From NCBI GenBank assembly GCA_017479645.1, contig JAFVBZ010000227.1:1-36748 (forward strand): a DNA stretch of 36,748 nt, written 5' to 3'. A program made the translations under genes and the position numbers. Positions 25,534-34,774 of this stretch are shown here, in pieces. Below the pieces are notes generated by a model. That model ran no database searches, had not been told where the DNA came from, and was given only the letters and a program-made list of their open reading frames with translations. How positions within the stretch are numbered: the first letter of the stretch is position 1; every line of letters starts with the position of its first letter. The stretch is from Ruminiclostridium sp. GTDB taxonomy: Bacteria > Bacillota > Clostridia > Oscillospirales > Ruminococcaceae.

Positions 25534-27162
25534 TTATTTTTTCAGTGCATTGTCAAAAATATAAATGCCCGAAGCGGGGTCATATCCTATTCTTTCTGTT
25601 CCTTTTCCGGAAAAAACGTATTCCCTGCCGAAGCAAAGGGGCGCAAAGTACCCGTTGTCAAGGATAAACTGCTCAGCTTCAAGGCAGTATCTCGCTGCAC
25701 TTTTATCATCTTCTGCTGTCAGTGCGCATGTGATTATATCATCAAGTTTGCGGCTGTCTGCACCGCCGTAATTGAGCGCGGAAGATGACGCGAACGCGGA
25801 CAGGTAACTCTGTGCATTGCTACCGCCGATACGGACGAGCGCCGCGTCAAAATCCCCGCTCTGCAGTGCCGAAAGATATTCGGGGTAAGGCAGTTCAGAC
25901 ACTGTGCAGTTAATTCCGAAAGCCTTCTGCCAGCGCTGTATGAAAGCACCGGCATATTGCCGCAGCGCTGTTCCCTCCGGTATCAGAAGCTTCATTCCCG
26001 ACAGCGCTCCGTCCGGCAATGCACGCATAGCCCGTTCCCCTCGCTCCGACAGCTCGGTTTCGTTGTACGGCAAAGCTTCCGGATAGCCAGCCGCTTTCCT
26101 GTAATCGGTATCTCCCACTGACGCTCCTTCCGGAACTATACAGGAAGCGGAAGTGTAGATGTCATCGGTGAACCCGTAAGATACATGACCGCCGAGTGCG
26201 ATACGAAGATCCGGTTCCGCGAATACACCGCCGGCATTGAACACAACTCCCCATACCGATGAGGAATAGATGCGCTCGCTGTATTTTCCGGTGAGCATGA
26301 ATATCTCGTCCGGATCGGAAGTGCGGTAAACGTCGGAATCTCCGGAAAGAAAACTGTCGTGTGCGTCCGCATTGATAAGGTATGTAATGTTGCGTGGAGC
26401 TGTTCCGAGAATTACGCTGTTTTCGGGATTGCGTTTAAGCTCTATGAAATTGCCGTTCTTTGTCCACTTGTCGTAATGCCAGCGGTTCACGTAAAAACCG
26501 CCGTTCGAGCCGACACAGTTACCCACAAGTCCGTACTGACCCTCGGTATGCTCCCAGAACGCGCGGCTGCAGGGCATAGCCGGAGCCGCGGCAAGAAGCT
26601 CTTTCAGATCGGTGCGCGGTTCGTTCAGTGTTATGCGGAGTTCGTATTTCCCGGTCGCTTCAACGCCGATCTGCGTACGGTCGGCTATCACTCCGGTGTT
26701 TATCTTCTCCGCGTTCTTTATGCAGTAATATTCCTTTGCGCGGACAGAACCGAGCGCGGGATCCACAAGACGCTGAAATGCGAACACGAAGTCATCGGCG
26801 GTACATTCCGCAGTAAAATCATCTGCGCCGTACCAGCTTACCCCACCCGTAAGACGGAATGTCCATACAAGTCCGTCGTCGCTTACATCAGCGCTCTCTG
26901 CCATAGCGGGAACCGTTTCACCGCCGTCTATTGTCCTGTACAGCCCGCGGAAAACATCGGATATTATCTGCGCGGAGCTGTCGTTTATACAGGTCTGGGG
27001 ATCGAGCGTGACCGGATTGCCGCTGATCACTGATGTGAACGCGGCATTTTTTCCTATATCGGGATCCTCTTCATCGCTGTCACGGCAGGAAGAGAGTGAA
27101 AACACGGCTGTCACAAGCACTGCGGCAGCCGTTATGAATGATAACGTTCGCTTAAAGATCAA
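25534..27162 (-). CDS. Oligopeptide-type ABC transporter solute-binding lipoprotein
   Basis: This family 5 (OppA/DppA-like) binding protein has a lipoprotein signal (hydrophobic run then FSLSSC, with the lipid-modified cysteine). NPVTLDPQTCINDSSAQIISDVFRGLYR and WTFRLTGGVSWYGAD follow, which are typical SBP_bac_5 sequences. About 542 residues is usual. I chose a TTG start at 27162 because it gives a normal short n-region (FKRTLSF) and has GGGAAAGG upstream. The ATG at 27201 lies inside the upstream gene and has no binding site, but is possible. No permease or ATPase gene is nearby, so it is an orphan binding protein here. Confidence 0.87.
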   Translation of the reverse strand: MIFKRTLSFITAAAVLVTAVFSLSSCRDSDEEDPDIGKNAAFTSVISGNPVTLDPQTCINDSSAQIISDVFRGLYRTIDGGETVPAMAESADVSDDGLVWTFRLTGGVSWYGADDFTAECTADDFVFAFQRLVDPALGSVRAKEYYCIKNAEKINTGVIADRTQIGVEATGKYELRITLNEPRTDLKELLAAAPAMPCSRAFWEHTEGQYGLVGNCVGSNGGFYVNRWHYDKWTKNGNFIELKRNPENSVILGTAPRNITYLINADAHDSFLSGDSDVYRTSDPDEIFMLTGKYSERIYSSSVWGVVFNAGGVFAEPDLRIALGGHVSYGFTDDIYTSASCIVPEGASVGDTDYRKAAGYPEALPYNETELSERGERAMRALPDGALSGMKLLIPEGTALRQYAGAFIQRWQKAFGINCTVSELPYPEYLSALQSGDFDAALVRIGGSNAQSYLSAFASSSALNYGGADSRKLDDIITCALTAEDDKSAARYCLEAEQFILDNGYFAPLCFGREYVFSGKGTERIGYDPASGIYIFDNALKK

Positions 27163-27655
27163 CCGTGACCGCCTTTCCCTGCGCAAGACTTTCCGGGACA
27201 TTTATAAGGCGCTGGTTGCGGCTTCCGCGGAATTTCAGTTCCAGAGATCTCTCCGCAAGAACAAAGCGTCCGTCCACAAGCACATCGAGCAGTCCGAGCA
27301 GACGTTTCACCTGCGGTTCTTTCTCACCTTTCGCAAGAAGCTGCTCAAAAGTCCAGCCCGAGTAGCTCATAAGATGATAGCCGTCAGCTTTCAGCTTTTC
27401 GCCAAGCTCCGCAAGCGGTTCCGCCTGACAGAAAGGTTCTCCGCCGGAGTATGTGACACCGTGAACCAGCGGGAACTGCTTTATTTTGCTGTATATCTTG
27501 TCTGTGTCGGCAAGCCTGCCCGCTTCAAAATCGTGGGTCTCCGGGTTGTGACAGCCTTCACAGTGGTGCGGACAGCCCTGAACGAATATCGTGAACCGTA
27601 TTCCGGGGCCGTCAACGTATGATTCGGGGACTATCCCCGCAAGTCTGATAAGCAT
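27152..27655 (-). CDS. NrdG-like radical SAM activating enzyme (second copy)
   Basis: The 167 residues have YVDGPGIRFTIFVQGC, the radical SAM motif CPHHCEGC (C28, C32, C35), TYSGGEPFCQ, and a C-terminal VDGRFVLAERSLELKFRGSRNQRLINV that is characteristic of NrdG. It differs clearly from the nrdG next to nrdD (different N-terminus and HNPETHDF after the cluster). The ATG at 27655 is chosen since GGTGA precedes it. It may activate NrdD or another glycyl-radical protein. It lies in a unit with a second radical SAM gene. Confidence 0.9.
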   Translation of the reverse strand: MLIRLAGIVPESYVDGPGIRFTIFVQGCPHHCEGCHNPETHDFEAGRLADTDKIYSKIKQFPLVHGVTYSGGEPFCQAEPLAELGEKLKADGYHLMSYSGWTFEQLLAKGEKEPQVKRLLGLLDVLVDGRFVLAERSLELKFRGSRNQRLINVPESLAQGKAVTVDL

Positions 27656-27669
27656 CGTTTCACCGCATC

Positions 27670-28296
27670 TCAATCATAGTCTCTGTTATTGGATATAAAC
27701 GCACGCACGCGCAGCGGTACTCCCACATCTTTTGCGCGCTCACGGCATTTCTCTACCTCTTCTTCGCCGATAACATCAACAATAGTCAGCTTTACGTCCG
27801 GTATGAACGAGTGGGCGACAATTGCAAAATTCAGCATCGAATTGTAGGACGGAAGTCCGAAGCGCGACTTCGTGATCTCAAGATACTTATGCGGGTCAGA
27901 TGCGTTAAGGCTGATCGAAAGGCTGTCGATCACGCCGCGCATAGAATAGAGATCGAATGTGGGGTGCATCAGCGATACAAGACCGTTGGTGTTTATGCGT
28001 ATATTCATATCCGTCTGAGACTTGATGTATTCCGCCACTTCGATGATGTCCCACGGGCGCTCCATAGGCTCGCCGTAACCGCAGAAAACCACCTCGCTGT
28101 ACTTCGAGGTATCCACTTCGTCAAACGCCGCCTTGATCTCGTCAACAGTCGGCTCGTGCTCAAGCCAAAGGCTGTCATTCTCACCCACCGTCTCGTCGTT
28201 GTGGCGTATGCAGAATGTGCAGTTGCAGGGGCATTTGTTTGTGATGTTCGCGTACAGTGACCCATTAAGGTCATAGAAGATCTTCATTGCTTTCAT
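27670..28296 (-). CDS. TatD-linked-type radical SAM protein
   Basis: The 208 residues begin MKAMKIFYDLNG and have ANITNKCPCNCTFCIRHND with the cluster cysteines C22, C26 and C29. WLEHEPTVDEI, VVFCGYGEPMERP and the TNGLVSL strand follow. This pattern matches the family of small radical SAM proteins often found fused to or next to TatD nucleases. Function is not known. The start is set by AAGGAG nine nt before the ATG at 28296; upstream in-frame starts run into a dispersed repeat. It lies just before the second nrdG-like gene. No tatD is in the window. Confidence 0.82.
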   Translation of the reverse strand: MKAMKIFYDLNGSLYANITNKCPCNCTFCIRHNDETVGENDSLWLEHEPTVDEIKAAFDEVDTSKYSEVVFCGYGEPMERPWDIIEVAEYIKSQTDMNIRINTNGLVSLMHPTFDLYSMRGVIDSLSISLNASDPHKYLEITKSRFGLPSYNSMLNFAIVAHSFIPDVKLTIVDVIGEEEVEKCRERAKDVGVPLRVRAFISNNRDYD

Positions 28297-28335
28297 TTTG
28301 TGCATCTCCTTAAAGTTGATCAATGCTGTTAATTT

Positions 28336-28413
28336 CGTCACGATCCGGATATGCTGCCGCCTACGGCAGCACCTCAATTATTCACTATTCATTCTTCATT
28401 ATTCACTGTTCAC
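28336..28413 (+). repeat. Dispersed structured repeat, copy B
   Basis: This segment starts CGTCACGAT, holds a 7-bp hairpin (GCTGCCG, loop CCTA, CGGCAGC) and ends with the AT-rich ATTCAC/ATTCAT tail. It is homologous to 17061-17137 in inverted orientation. The stem sequences differ but both pair perfectly. It ends exactly at the stop codon of the helicase gene. Confidence 0.75.
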
Positions 28414-31400
28414 TTATTCCGCGTACATAATGCGTCCGGTCTCCTGGTCTATCTTTGCTCTGCCGTTCTTTACAGCATTCGCAATTCCCATTGACGCGGC
28501 AACCTCCGCAGTTTCGGTAGTCCGCGCAAATCCGAACAGTTTCGCTGTTTCCTTGATGAGCTCGGCACGCTCAAGGCTTATCGAAACCGTGAGTATGTAC
28601 ATCACAGCTGCGCTTATTTCCTCGGTAGCTATGTCATCAAGCTTTCGCTTGCTGCCGTCCGCTGCGGCACCACGGAATTCGCAGTATTCCGACGGTTCCT
28701 GATCTCTGCGCCATACGAATACCGAATCTTTCCGTTGTGTCGTTTTAAGATCCATTCCGTCAAATATCTCCGAGAAACGCTGCTCCGCTTTTGAGGAACG
28801 CTTCATTCCGAACGCGGCAAGAACGTAATGCAGCAGCACTTCCCTGCTCATGGGAGCTTCCCACTCCACAGCAGCTTCTATGATGCGCTTTATCTGCGAA
28901 TTGGAGCTTTCATCGTAGTAGTAGGTCTGGTCACCTATGACCTCCGGAACAAACGGGACGTAAATGTGAGTATTCTCGGATTCTGCGCTTTCTTCCTTTT
29001 CAAAAGTAAGTTCGCGCTTTTTCGGAGCTTCCTGCGGCTGCACCGGTTCACCTTCACGATAAGCGGCGAGTGCTTTCTCTATCTCGCTGTTCAGATATTC
29101 CAGCACCTTGCGGTCGTTGTCCAGCCAGTCGAGGATATGCACGTTCACGATCTTCCAGCCGAGTCCGGCAAGCACAGACGGCTGAACGATATTCCTGTCG
29201 CGGGCATTGGTAAGCTCGAATCCGCTTTCGCTTCCGCACATTATTCCCATGAGGTATGTTCCCGGATCGTCCGGATTGACAACGCCTATGTCGATCTTGT
29301 AATCGGATCTGCCGATACCGGTACGGACGGTATATCCGATATCTTCAAGAGCCTTCGCGACTGTTCCGGCAAATGCCGCTCCCTCGGTCTTTACGGCAGA
29401 TGCCTTTCGTACCGACAGAGCGGAACTGCCCTTAGCGGCGAAATCGAGGAATCCGCGCAGTCCCGCAACTCCCTCGGAACGGCTCCTGTTCACATCTATC
29501 TGCTCCGGTCTGATGACCGAGTAAACGATCATCTCTTTTCTTGCGCGGGATACGGCAACGTTCAGTCTGCGCCAGCCGCCGTCCTGGTTCACGGGTCCGA
29601 AATTCATCGAGACTTTTCCGTCCTTGTCCGGTCCGTAGCCTATCGAGAAGAGTATCACATCACGCTCATCGCCCTGCACATTTTCAAGGTTCTTGACAAG
29701 TATCGGCTCGTACATCTCCGCAGCGTACTGTTCAAGCTCCGGATTCTTCCGCAACTCCTCGGACAGCAGATCGTCTATAAGTATCTGCTGGATTATGTTG
29801 AATGTTACAACGCCTATGCTGTCTTTCCGCAGCACCGGATCGGACAGACGGCGCACGATCTCCGCCGTTACAGCTTCCGCTTCCGCACGGTTCTGTTTCA
29901 TGCCGCCCTTGTCGTAGAAGCCGTCAACATGCACCCATTTCACCTTTGATACAAGATCGTCCGGCGACGGGAATGTACGCAGGCTGTTGTCATAGAAGCG
30001 GCTGTTGCTGTACGCGATAAGGCTCTCATGGCGCGAACGGTAATGCCAGAGCAGATGACGCTGGGGCATCGCAAGAGCAAGACAGTCGTCCAGCACACTT
30101 TCAAGATCTTCTTTATCTATGTTCTCTTCGTCCGTATGATCGGCTGTGAAGAACGATGTGGGCGGGAGCTGTTTCGGGTCTCCGACTACCACCACATTCT
30201 CGCCTCGCGCTATCGCGCCTACGGCTTCACTTGTGGGAAGCTGCGACGCTTCGTCGAATACGACGAGATCGAACTTCGCAAATGACGGGTCTATATACTG
30301 CGCCGCGGAGATCGGGCTCATGAGCATACACGGACACAGCCTTCCGAGCAGGTTCGGTATGCTGTCGAACAGCTTTCTTATCGACATTCCCCGCGCTCCG
30401 CTCTTTATCGCTTTCTGGAGTATCGCAAGCTCGGAAGAAGCTCCGGATTTCCCGGAAGCTGTATCCGGCACTCTCGCAGAAAGCCGTGATACAAGCTCTT
30501 CGATCGTAAGCTCCTCGAAACGCGATGTGAAATTGCGGTATTTATCAACGGTGCGCTCAAATTCCGCACCCTGGAATGCTTTCAGAAGCGGTTCGTTCTG
30601 TACGGCTCGGGATATGACGGACTTGCAGACACAGGCGGAAAGCGCGCCCTTTATGCTGCCCTCGTCAAGAGCGCCGGAACGGTACGCTTCCGCTGCGTTC
30701 TTAAGTCCGAGTCCGTTCAGCTTTCTTATACTGTTTTCGAGGACTACCCTGTCACGCAGAGATTCTGAACTGTTATAATAACCCTGTGCTTCGGCAGAAA
30801 CGCTTCCGAAGAGATCGGGTCCCGTGCATACCGAAACTATATCCGCCGAAAACTCGGTCCTGAGCCTGTCACATACGCCCAGCATATCGAAATAGCGCAG
30901 TTCCGCCTCATTCACGGAAGTCCGGATATCCGGGCTTTCCTTCTTCGCTATTATTGCCGATCTCAGCTCGGGTGTTATTCCCGCAAGCTTTGTGCGCAGT
31001 TCAAACGATACCGGCATAGCTTCTTTCAGCTTTGCGAACGCGCTGTTCTCGCCGCGCCAGTTCTCACCGAGATATTTCGTAACATTCGGATCCGCACTGT
31101 TGACAAGTGCAAGGAGTTGTTTGTATTCCGAAAGAGTTCCGAGTATTTCAGTGATGTTTTCTTTTGTTACAGTCGAAGGATCTTTCGCATATACCGCAAG
31201 CTCTTTCACACATTTACCGGAGTTTATCGCTTTTCCGATGAAGTTGCTCTGCTGCGCTTTCTTCCAGTTTATCAGCGCTGTGTCAGCATCGTAATTCCAG
31301 AAGCTCTGTTCAAATCTGCCGCTGTAATCAGCCTTTATCGCCGCGCATCTCATTCCGGAATCCAGCAGCTTGTCAAGCTCCTCACGCGCTGCCTGCGGAT

Positions 31401-34197
31401 TCTCACCGCTTATTATCCCGTCTATCAGCAGTTCCGGCTCAAATACGGCTTTGAAGATGCCGAAGATGCTGTCGATACCCGCTTTGTCCGATGGCAGCGC
31501 AGCACCGAGAAGATCACCGAGTTTGCCGTAAGCCGCAGACGCTTCCGATTCCTTGTTCATAAGAAGCTCCGCAAGTTCGGAGAACCTGCTGCGCAGCTCT
31601 ATCGTATATTCCGACGCGCATACGTTTTTAAGCGGAGAACCGTGCAGTCCGCCCAGTTCCCTGCCAGCCGCAGCCGTATCTGCCGCAGCTTCGAGCCATG
31701 CGCTGTAATCGGCTGCTGAAGCGCCGTTCACGAAGTCGGCATCAAGCGTCAGCTTTCCGTCATACTCCTTCGCCGCTTCATATCCCACAACTGCATCATA
31801 CACCGACATTCCCGCCGCGCGTTCCGTATAGAGCGCACTCATGGTGTCGTTGAGTTCCCTGCGGAGACTGTGCAGCTTTTCCGCGGTCTGCGCATACTCC
31901 TCCGGAGACTTGATACGGCTCATTGAAAGCGCGGTCTCAAGCTGTGTAAGAACTGCGCGCTTGTTCGACTTGTTGGAGTGCAGTTCAAGGCAGAACGGGT
32001 CAAGTCCGATCTTCGCAAGGCGCTTCTGCACTACCGACAGCGCAGCCATTTTTTCGGCTACGAAAAGCACCGATTTTCCCTGGAACAGCGCATTGGCGAT
32101 CATATTCGTGATAGTCTGCGATTTACCGGTTCCCGGCGGTCCGTGCAGCACAAAGCTCCTGCCCAGTGATGCTTCATATATCGCCGCAAGCTGGGAGGAA
32201 TCAGCGCTCATGGGGACAGCCATATCCGCAGGCAATACCTTCTCGTCAAGGGTATGGGGCGAAAGATCGGTGTCCTCCGTCTCCCACTCGGTCCTGCCGG
32301 ACATAAGGCTCGCTACGACCTTGTTCTTTGCAAGATCATCGGCGCGGTTGCGGATATCGTTCCACATTATGAAACGGCTGAAAGAGAACTGTCCGAGGAA
32401 CGCGAGCTCTTCTATATCCCAGCGTTTCTTCGCCATTACCGCCTGTCTCATGGTGCTGAATACCAGCGGTATGTCAACGCCGTTGTCGTCAGCGGGAAGC
32501 GGGTCAAGCCCGTTCACCGAGATGCCGTGATCCTGGCGCAGCAGTTCAAGAAGCGTTATGTTCATCTGCGTTTCTTCCCCGCGGATACGCAGAGAATACG
32601 ACTTATCCTGTATCTTTTTGATTATATCCACCGGCACAAGTATCAGCGGTGCATAGCGGGGCTTGGTGCTGCGGTCAGTCTCATACCAGCGCAGAAAGCC
32701 CAGTGCAAGATACAGCGTGTTCGCACCGTTCTCCTCAAGACTCACCTTTGCGTCGCGGTGAAGCTTTTTCAGTGTCTTTTCAAGCTCAGTCTCACTTATG
32801 AATGTGCGCAGACGGCGGTTCCTGAACTCCGATTCAGCTATCGACGATATAAGATCGCGGTCATTCTCCGTTTCGTAGATCCTGCTGTCCGACAGCGTAA
32901 ACGACTTCTCCGAGGGCGCAGGCATGATCCTGAAGCTTTCGCCGTCCGATATCACATCTTCCAGCTTTGCGAGATCGTCGGTCATGAACTGGACATTCGA
33001 TGAGCCGGGACGGAAATTAAGCAGGCTGTTGCGAAGGCTCAGATCGAGAAGCTTGCGCTCCCATATCATCTGCTTGGTAAGCTCTTTTTCTTCCGCAAAT
33101 CCACCCCTGCGCGACGTGTCGATCACTCTCGGAGACGATGTTATCTCATCAGCCGTGCGCTTTCCGTAATCGACAGCGCGGTATTCCCCGTTCTCGGCAA
33201 CTCTCGCGGGAATAGGACGGATCCCGCTTCCGCGGCACCTGCGTACATCTACCGCGTACAGGAAATCCGCGTCCTCGTTAAGGCTTGCAAGGGCGTGGGA
33301 TTCCGCATGAGCAAAATCCACGGATTTTCCGGCTACGAAGTCCGTACACTCGGTCACGCAGATCTTGTCGATACCTTCCGCGGCGCGTTTTTTCAGCGCA
33401 GAAGCGTCGTCCTCCGCACAGTCCGCAAATGTCTCGTCCTCAAGCCAGAATCCGGCAAAGCAATGCCCCTTTATCAGCACTATAAGCGGGTTCAGTCCTA
33501 TCTGCTCAAGGCATGACGTGAACAGCAATGCAAGATCAAGACAGGTTCCGTGCTTTTCGGTAAGCACCGTGTATGGGAGCCGGACATGCTGTCCCGATTT
33601 TTCAAAGCTTGCCGGAGGAACGATATAGGCGATGTTCTCCTCCTGCAGTGCGGCATAGATTGCTGCCGCCTGCTGCTTTACGACATTCGGGTCTTCCGAC
33701 TGATAGCCGGTGAATGAGGGAGACCCGCTCCACTTCTGGAGATGCACGGAAGCCTTTGAGATCACCTCGCTCACAAGCGGGTGATTAGGAGACATGAATG
33801 CCGAAACAAGCTCCGGCATCATCATAGCCCCGCTCCATTCGTCATAAGCAAGTATCTCCACAGGTACATCTTTTTCAGCAAGGACTTCCCCGTCCTTTTC
33901 TGCGGAAATGTGTATATTCCCCGCCGTCTTTTCCGTAAGCGAGAACAGATAATCCGTGGACAGCGTGAGCTTCACCGGCGTTATCTCCGTTGTACGTCCG
34001 GCTTCTGCATACTGCACGGTATATTCGTAAGGTTTGGCAAATTCCGGCTCGAAAACCGCAGTCACCTTTATTCCCTCTATCGCCGCTTCACCGGAATTCA
34101 CTGTCCCAATGCTCCTTATCAGCGGTATGTAGTTCTGCTGCATGGCAAAATTGAACACGCCTGCCGACTGCACTTCTATCTTTATATCACCGTTCAT
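28414..34197 (-). CDS. Giant DUF4011-helicase-Vsr-like protein, probable anti-phage defence
   Basis: This 1927-residue protein has an N-terminal beta-rich region (about 1-120) and a transglutaminase-like part with HGTCLDLA (C219) and GHCFAGFW (H245). A DUF4011 start (WERKLLDLSLRNSLLNF, W379) comes next. A superfamily 1 helicase is split around a long helical insert: Walker A GPPGTGKSQT (686), Walker B VVFDEASQLP (D1315), GDPKQLPPTS, VQGDERDVI and RLNVAVSRARKEM (about 1545). A PD-(D/E)xK/Vsr-like region follows (about 1600-1700, D1636), then DUF3320 (about 1745-1830). Families of this layout are predicted or shown defence genes (DUF4011-helicase-Vsr, called Hhe, from memory). The ATG at 34197 has AAAGGA upstream. 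Confidence 0.88.
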   Translation of the reverse strand: MNGDIKIEVQSAGVFNFAMQQNYIPLIRSIGTVNSGEAAIEGIKVTAVFEPEFAKPYEYTVQYAEAGRTTEITPVKLTLSTDYLFSLTEKTAGNIHISAEKDGEVLAEKDVPVEILAYDEWSGAMMMPELVSAFMSPNHPLVSEVISKASVHLQKWSGSPSFTGYQSEDPNVVKQQAAAIYAALQEENIAYIVPPASFEKSGQHVRLPYTVLTEKHGTCLDLALLFTSCLEQIGLNPLIVLIKGHCFAGFWLEDETFADCAEDDASALKKRAAEGIDKICVTECTDFVAGKSVDFAHAESHALASLNEDADFLYAVDVRRCRGSGIRPIPARVAENGEYRAVDYGKRTADEITSSPRVIDTSRRGGFAEEKELTKQMIWERKLLDLSLRNSLLNFRPGSSNVQFMTDDLAKLEDVISDGESFRIMPAPSEKSFTLSDSRIYETENDRDLISSIAESEFRNRRLRTFISETELEKTLKKLHRDAKVSLEENGANTLYLALGFLRWYETDRSTKPRYAPLILVPVDIIKKIQDKSYSLRIRGEETQMNITLLELLRQDHGISVNGLDPLPADDNGVDIPLVFSTMRQAVMAKKRWDIEELAFLGQFSFSRFIMWNDIRNRADDLAKNKVVASLMSGRTEWETEDTDLSPHTLDEKVLPADMAVPMSADSSQLAAIYEASLGRSFVLHGPPGTGKSQTITNMIANALFQGKSVLFVAEKMAALSVVQKRLAKIGLDPFCLELHSNKSNKRAVLTQLETALSMSRIKSPEEYAQTAEKLHSLRRELNDTMSALYTERAAGMSVYDAVVGYEAAKEYDGKLTLDADFVNGASAADYSAWLEAAADTAAAGRELGGLHGSPLKNVCASEYTIELRSRFSELAELLMNKESEASAAYGKLGDLLGAALPSDKAGIDSIFGIFKAVFEPELLIDGIISGENPQAAREELDKLLDSGMRCAAIKADYSGRFEQSFWNYDADTALINWKKAQQSNFIGKAINSGKCVKELAVYAKDPSTVTKENITEILGTLSEYKQLLALVNSADPNVTKYLGENWRGENSAFAKLKEAMPVSFELRTKLAGITPELRSAIIAKKESPDIRTSVNEAELRYFDMLGVCDRLRTEFSADIVSVCTGPDLFGSVSAEAQGYYNSSESLRDRVVLENSIRKLNGLGLKNAAEAYRSGALDEGSIKGALSACVCKSVISRAVQNEPLLKAFQGAEFERTVDKYRNFTSRFEELTIEELVSRLSARVPDTASGKSGASSELAILQKAIKSGARGMSIRKLFDSIPNLLGRLCPCMLMSPISAAQYIDPSFAKFDLVVFDEASQLPTSEAVGAIARGENVVVVGDPKQLPPTSFFTADHTDEENIDKEDLESVLDDCLALAMPQRHLLWHYRSRHESLIAYSNSRFYDNSLRTFPSPDDLVSKVKWVHVDGFYDKGGMKQNRAEAEAVTAEIVRRLSDPVLRKDSIGVVTFNIIQQILIDDLLSEELRKNPELEQYAAEMYEPILVKNLENVQGDERDVILFSIGYGPDKDGKVSMNFGPVNQDGGWRRLNVAVSRARKEMIVYSVIRPEQIDVNRSRSEGVAGLRGFLDFAAKGSSALSVRKASAVKTEGAAFAGTVAKALEDIGYTVRTGIGRSDYKIDIGVVNPDDPGTYLMGIMCGSESGFELTNARDRNIVQPSVLAGLGWKIVNVHILDWLDNDRKVLEYLNSEIEKALAAYREGEPVQPQEAPKKRELTFEKEESAESENTHIYVPFVPEVIGDQTYYYDESSNSQIKRIIEAAVEWEAPMSREVLLHYVLAAFGMKRSSKAEQRFSEIFDGMDLKTTQRKDSVFVWRRDQEPSEYCEFRGAAADGSKRKLDDIATEEISAAVMYILTVSISLERAELIKETAKLFGFARTTETAEVAASMGIANAVKNGRAKIDQETGRIMYAE

Positions 34198-34234
34198 AGC
34201 AAAAATCCTTTCGGAAAATATCATTACCCACAAT

Positions 34235-34263
34235 AGTATATCATCTTTTCCAAGAAAAATCAA
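34235..34263 (-). promoter_or_regulatory. Sigma-A promoter of the DUF4011 helicase gene
   Basis: On the minus strand TTGATT (34263-34258), a 17-bp spacer and TATACT (34240-34235) lie 37 bp upstream of the ATG, just after the hairpin that ends the spoVT part. Confidence 0.7.
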
Positions 34264-34278
34264 GGTTTTTGCCAATAT

Positions 34279-34316
34279 AACAGCTCCGTGCAGCAGAAAA
34301 GATGCACGGAGCTGTT
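34279..34316 (-). terminator. Hairpin after the recombinase-spoVT gene
   Basis: A perfect 14-bp stem (AACAGCTCCGTGCA with its complement) around a 10-nt loop lies 3 bp after the stop codon at 34319. On the minus strand the tail is only ATATTGG, so termination may be partial. On the plus strand the stem is followed by TTT. Confidence 0.65.
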
Positions 34317-34318
34317 TT

Positions 34319-34774
34319 TCATTCTTCCATTTGCTTTGAGAAATACATAGCCGCAGCCTTTACAAGAGCGGTCTGTTCCGGTGTTGCATACTCGCTTCCG
34401 CTTCCGGAAAGCATTACTACCGCCCCGTTCACATCTCCCTGCGCAACGATCGGCGCACAGGCTATTGCATACTTATCCACGCCTTCGATAGGGTTTATGC
34501 GCTTGTCCTCAAGAGATGCGTAAACAACAGGCTTTCTGCCCTCGATCACATCTTCGAGTGAACTCGAAACACGCCTTTCAAGCACTTCCTTCTTCTGCAT
34601 TCCCGAAACTGCGATGACATGATCTCTGTCGCATATCGCCGCAGGACACCCGCCTATCTTCGCGAGCACCTCTGCGTACTGATTCGCAAGATCGGATATG
34701 TCACCGACGGGCGAATACTTCTTGAATATCACCTCGCCCTCGGAGTTCGTGAATATTTCCAGCGGGTCGCCCTC
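34319..34774 (-). pseudogene. spoVT: 3' part of spoVT, cut off from its 5' end
   Basis: SpoVT is the forespore regulator that tunes sigma-G genes; it has an N-terminal AbrB DNA-binding domain and a C-terminal GAF-like domain. Here about 151 codons survive, from EGDPLEIF to QMEE, without stops and with conserved family residues, which argues against long-term decay. The start codon and the first ~29 residues (the MKATGIVRR...EIRRT region known in B. subtilis) are absent and replaced by recombinase sequence. The gap fits insertion rather than internal deletion. Confidence 0.85.
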
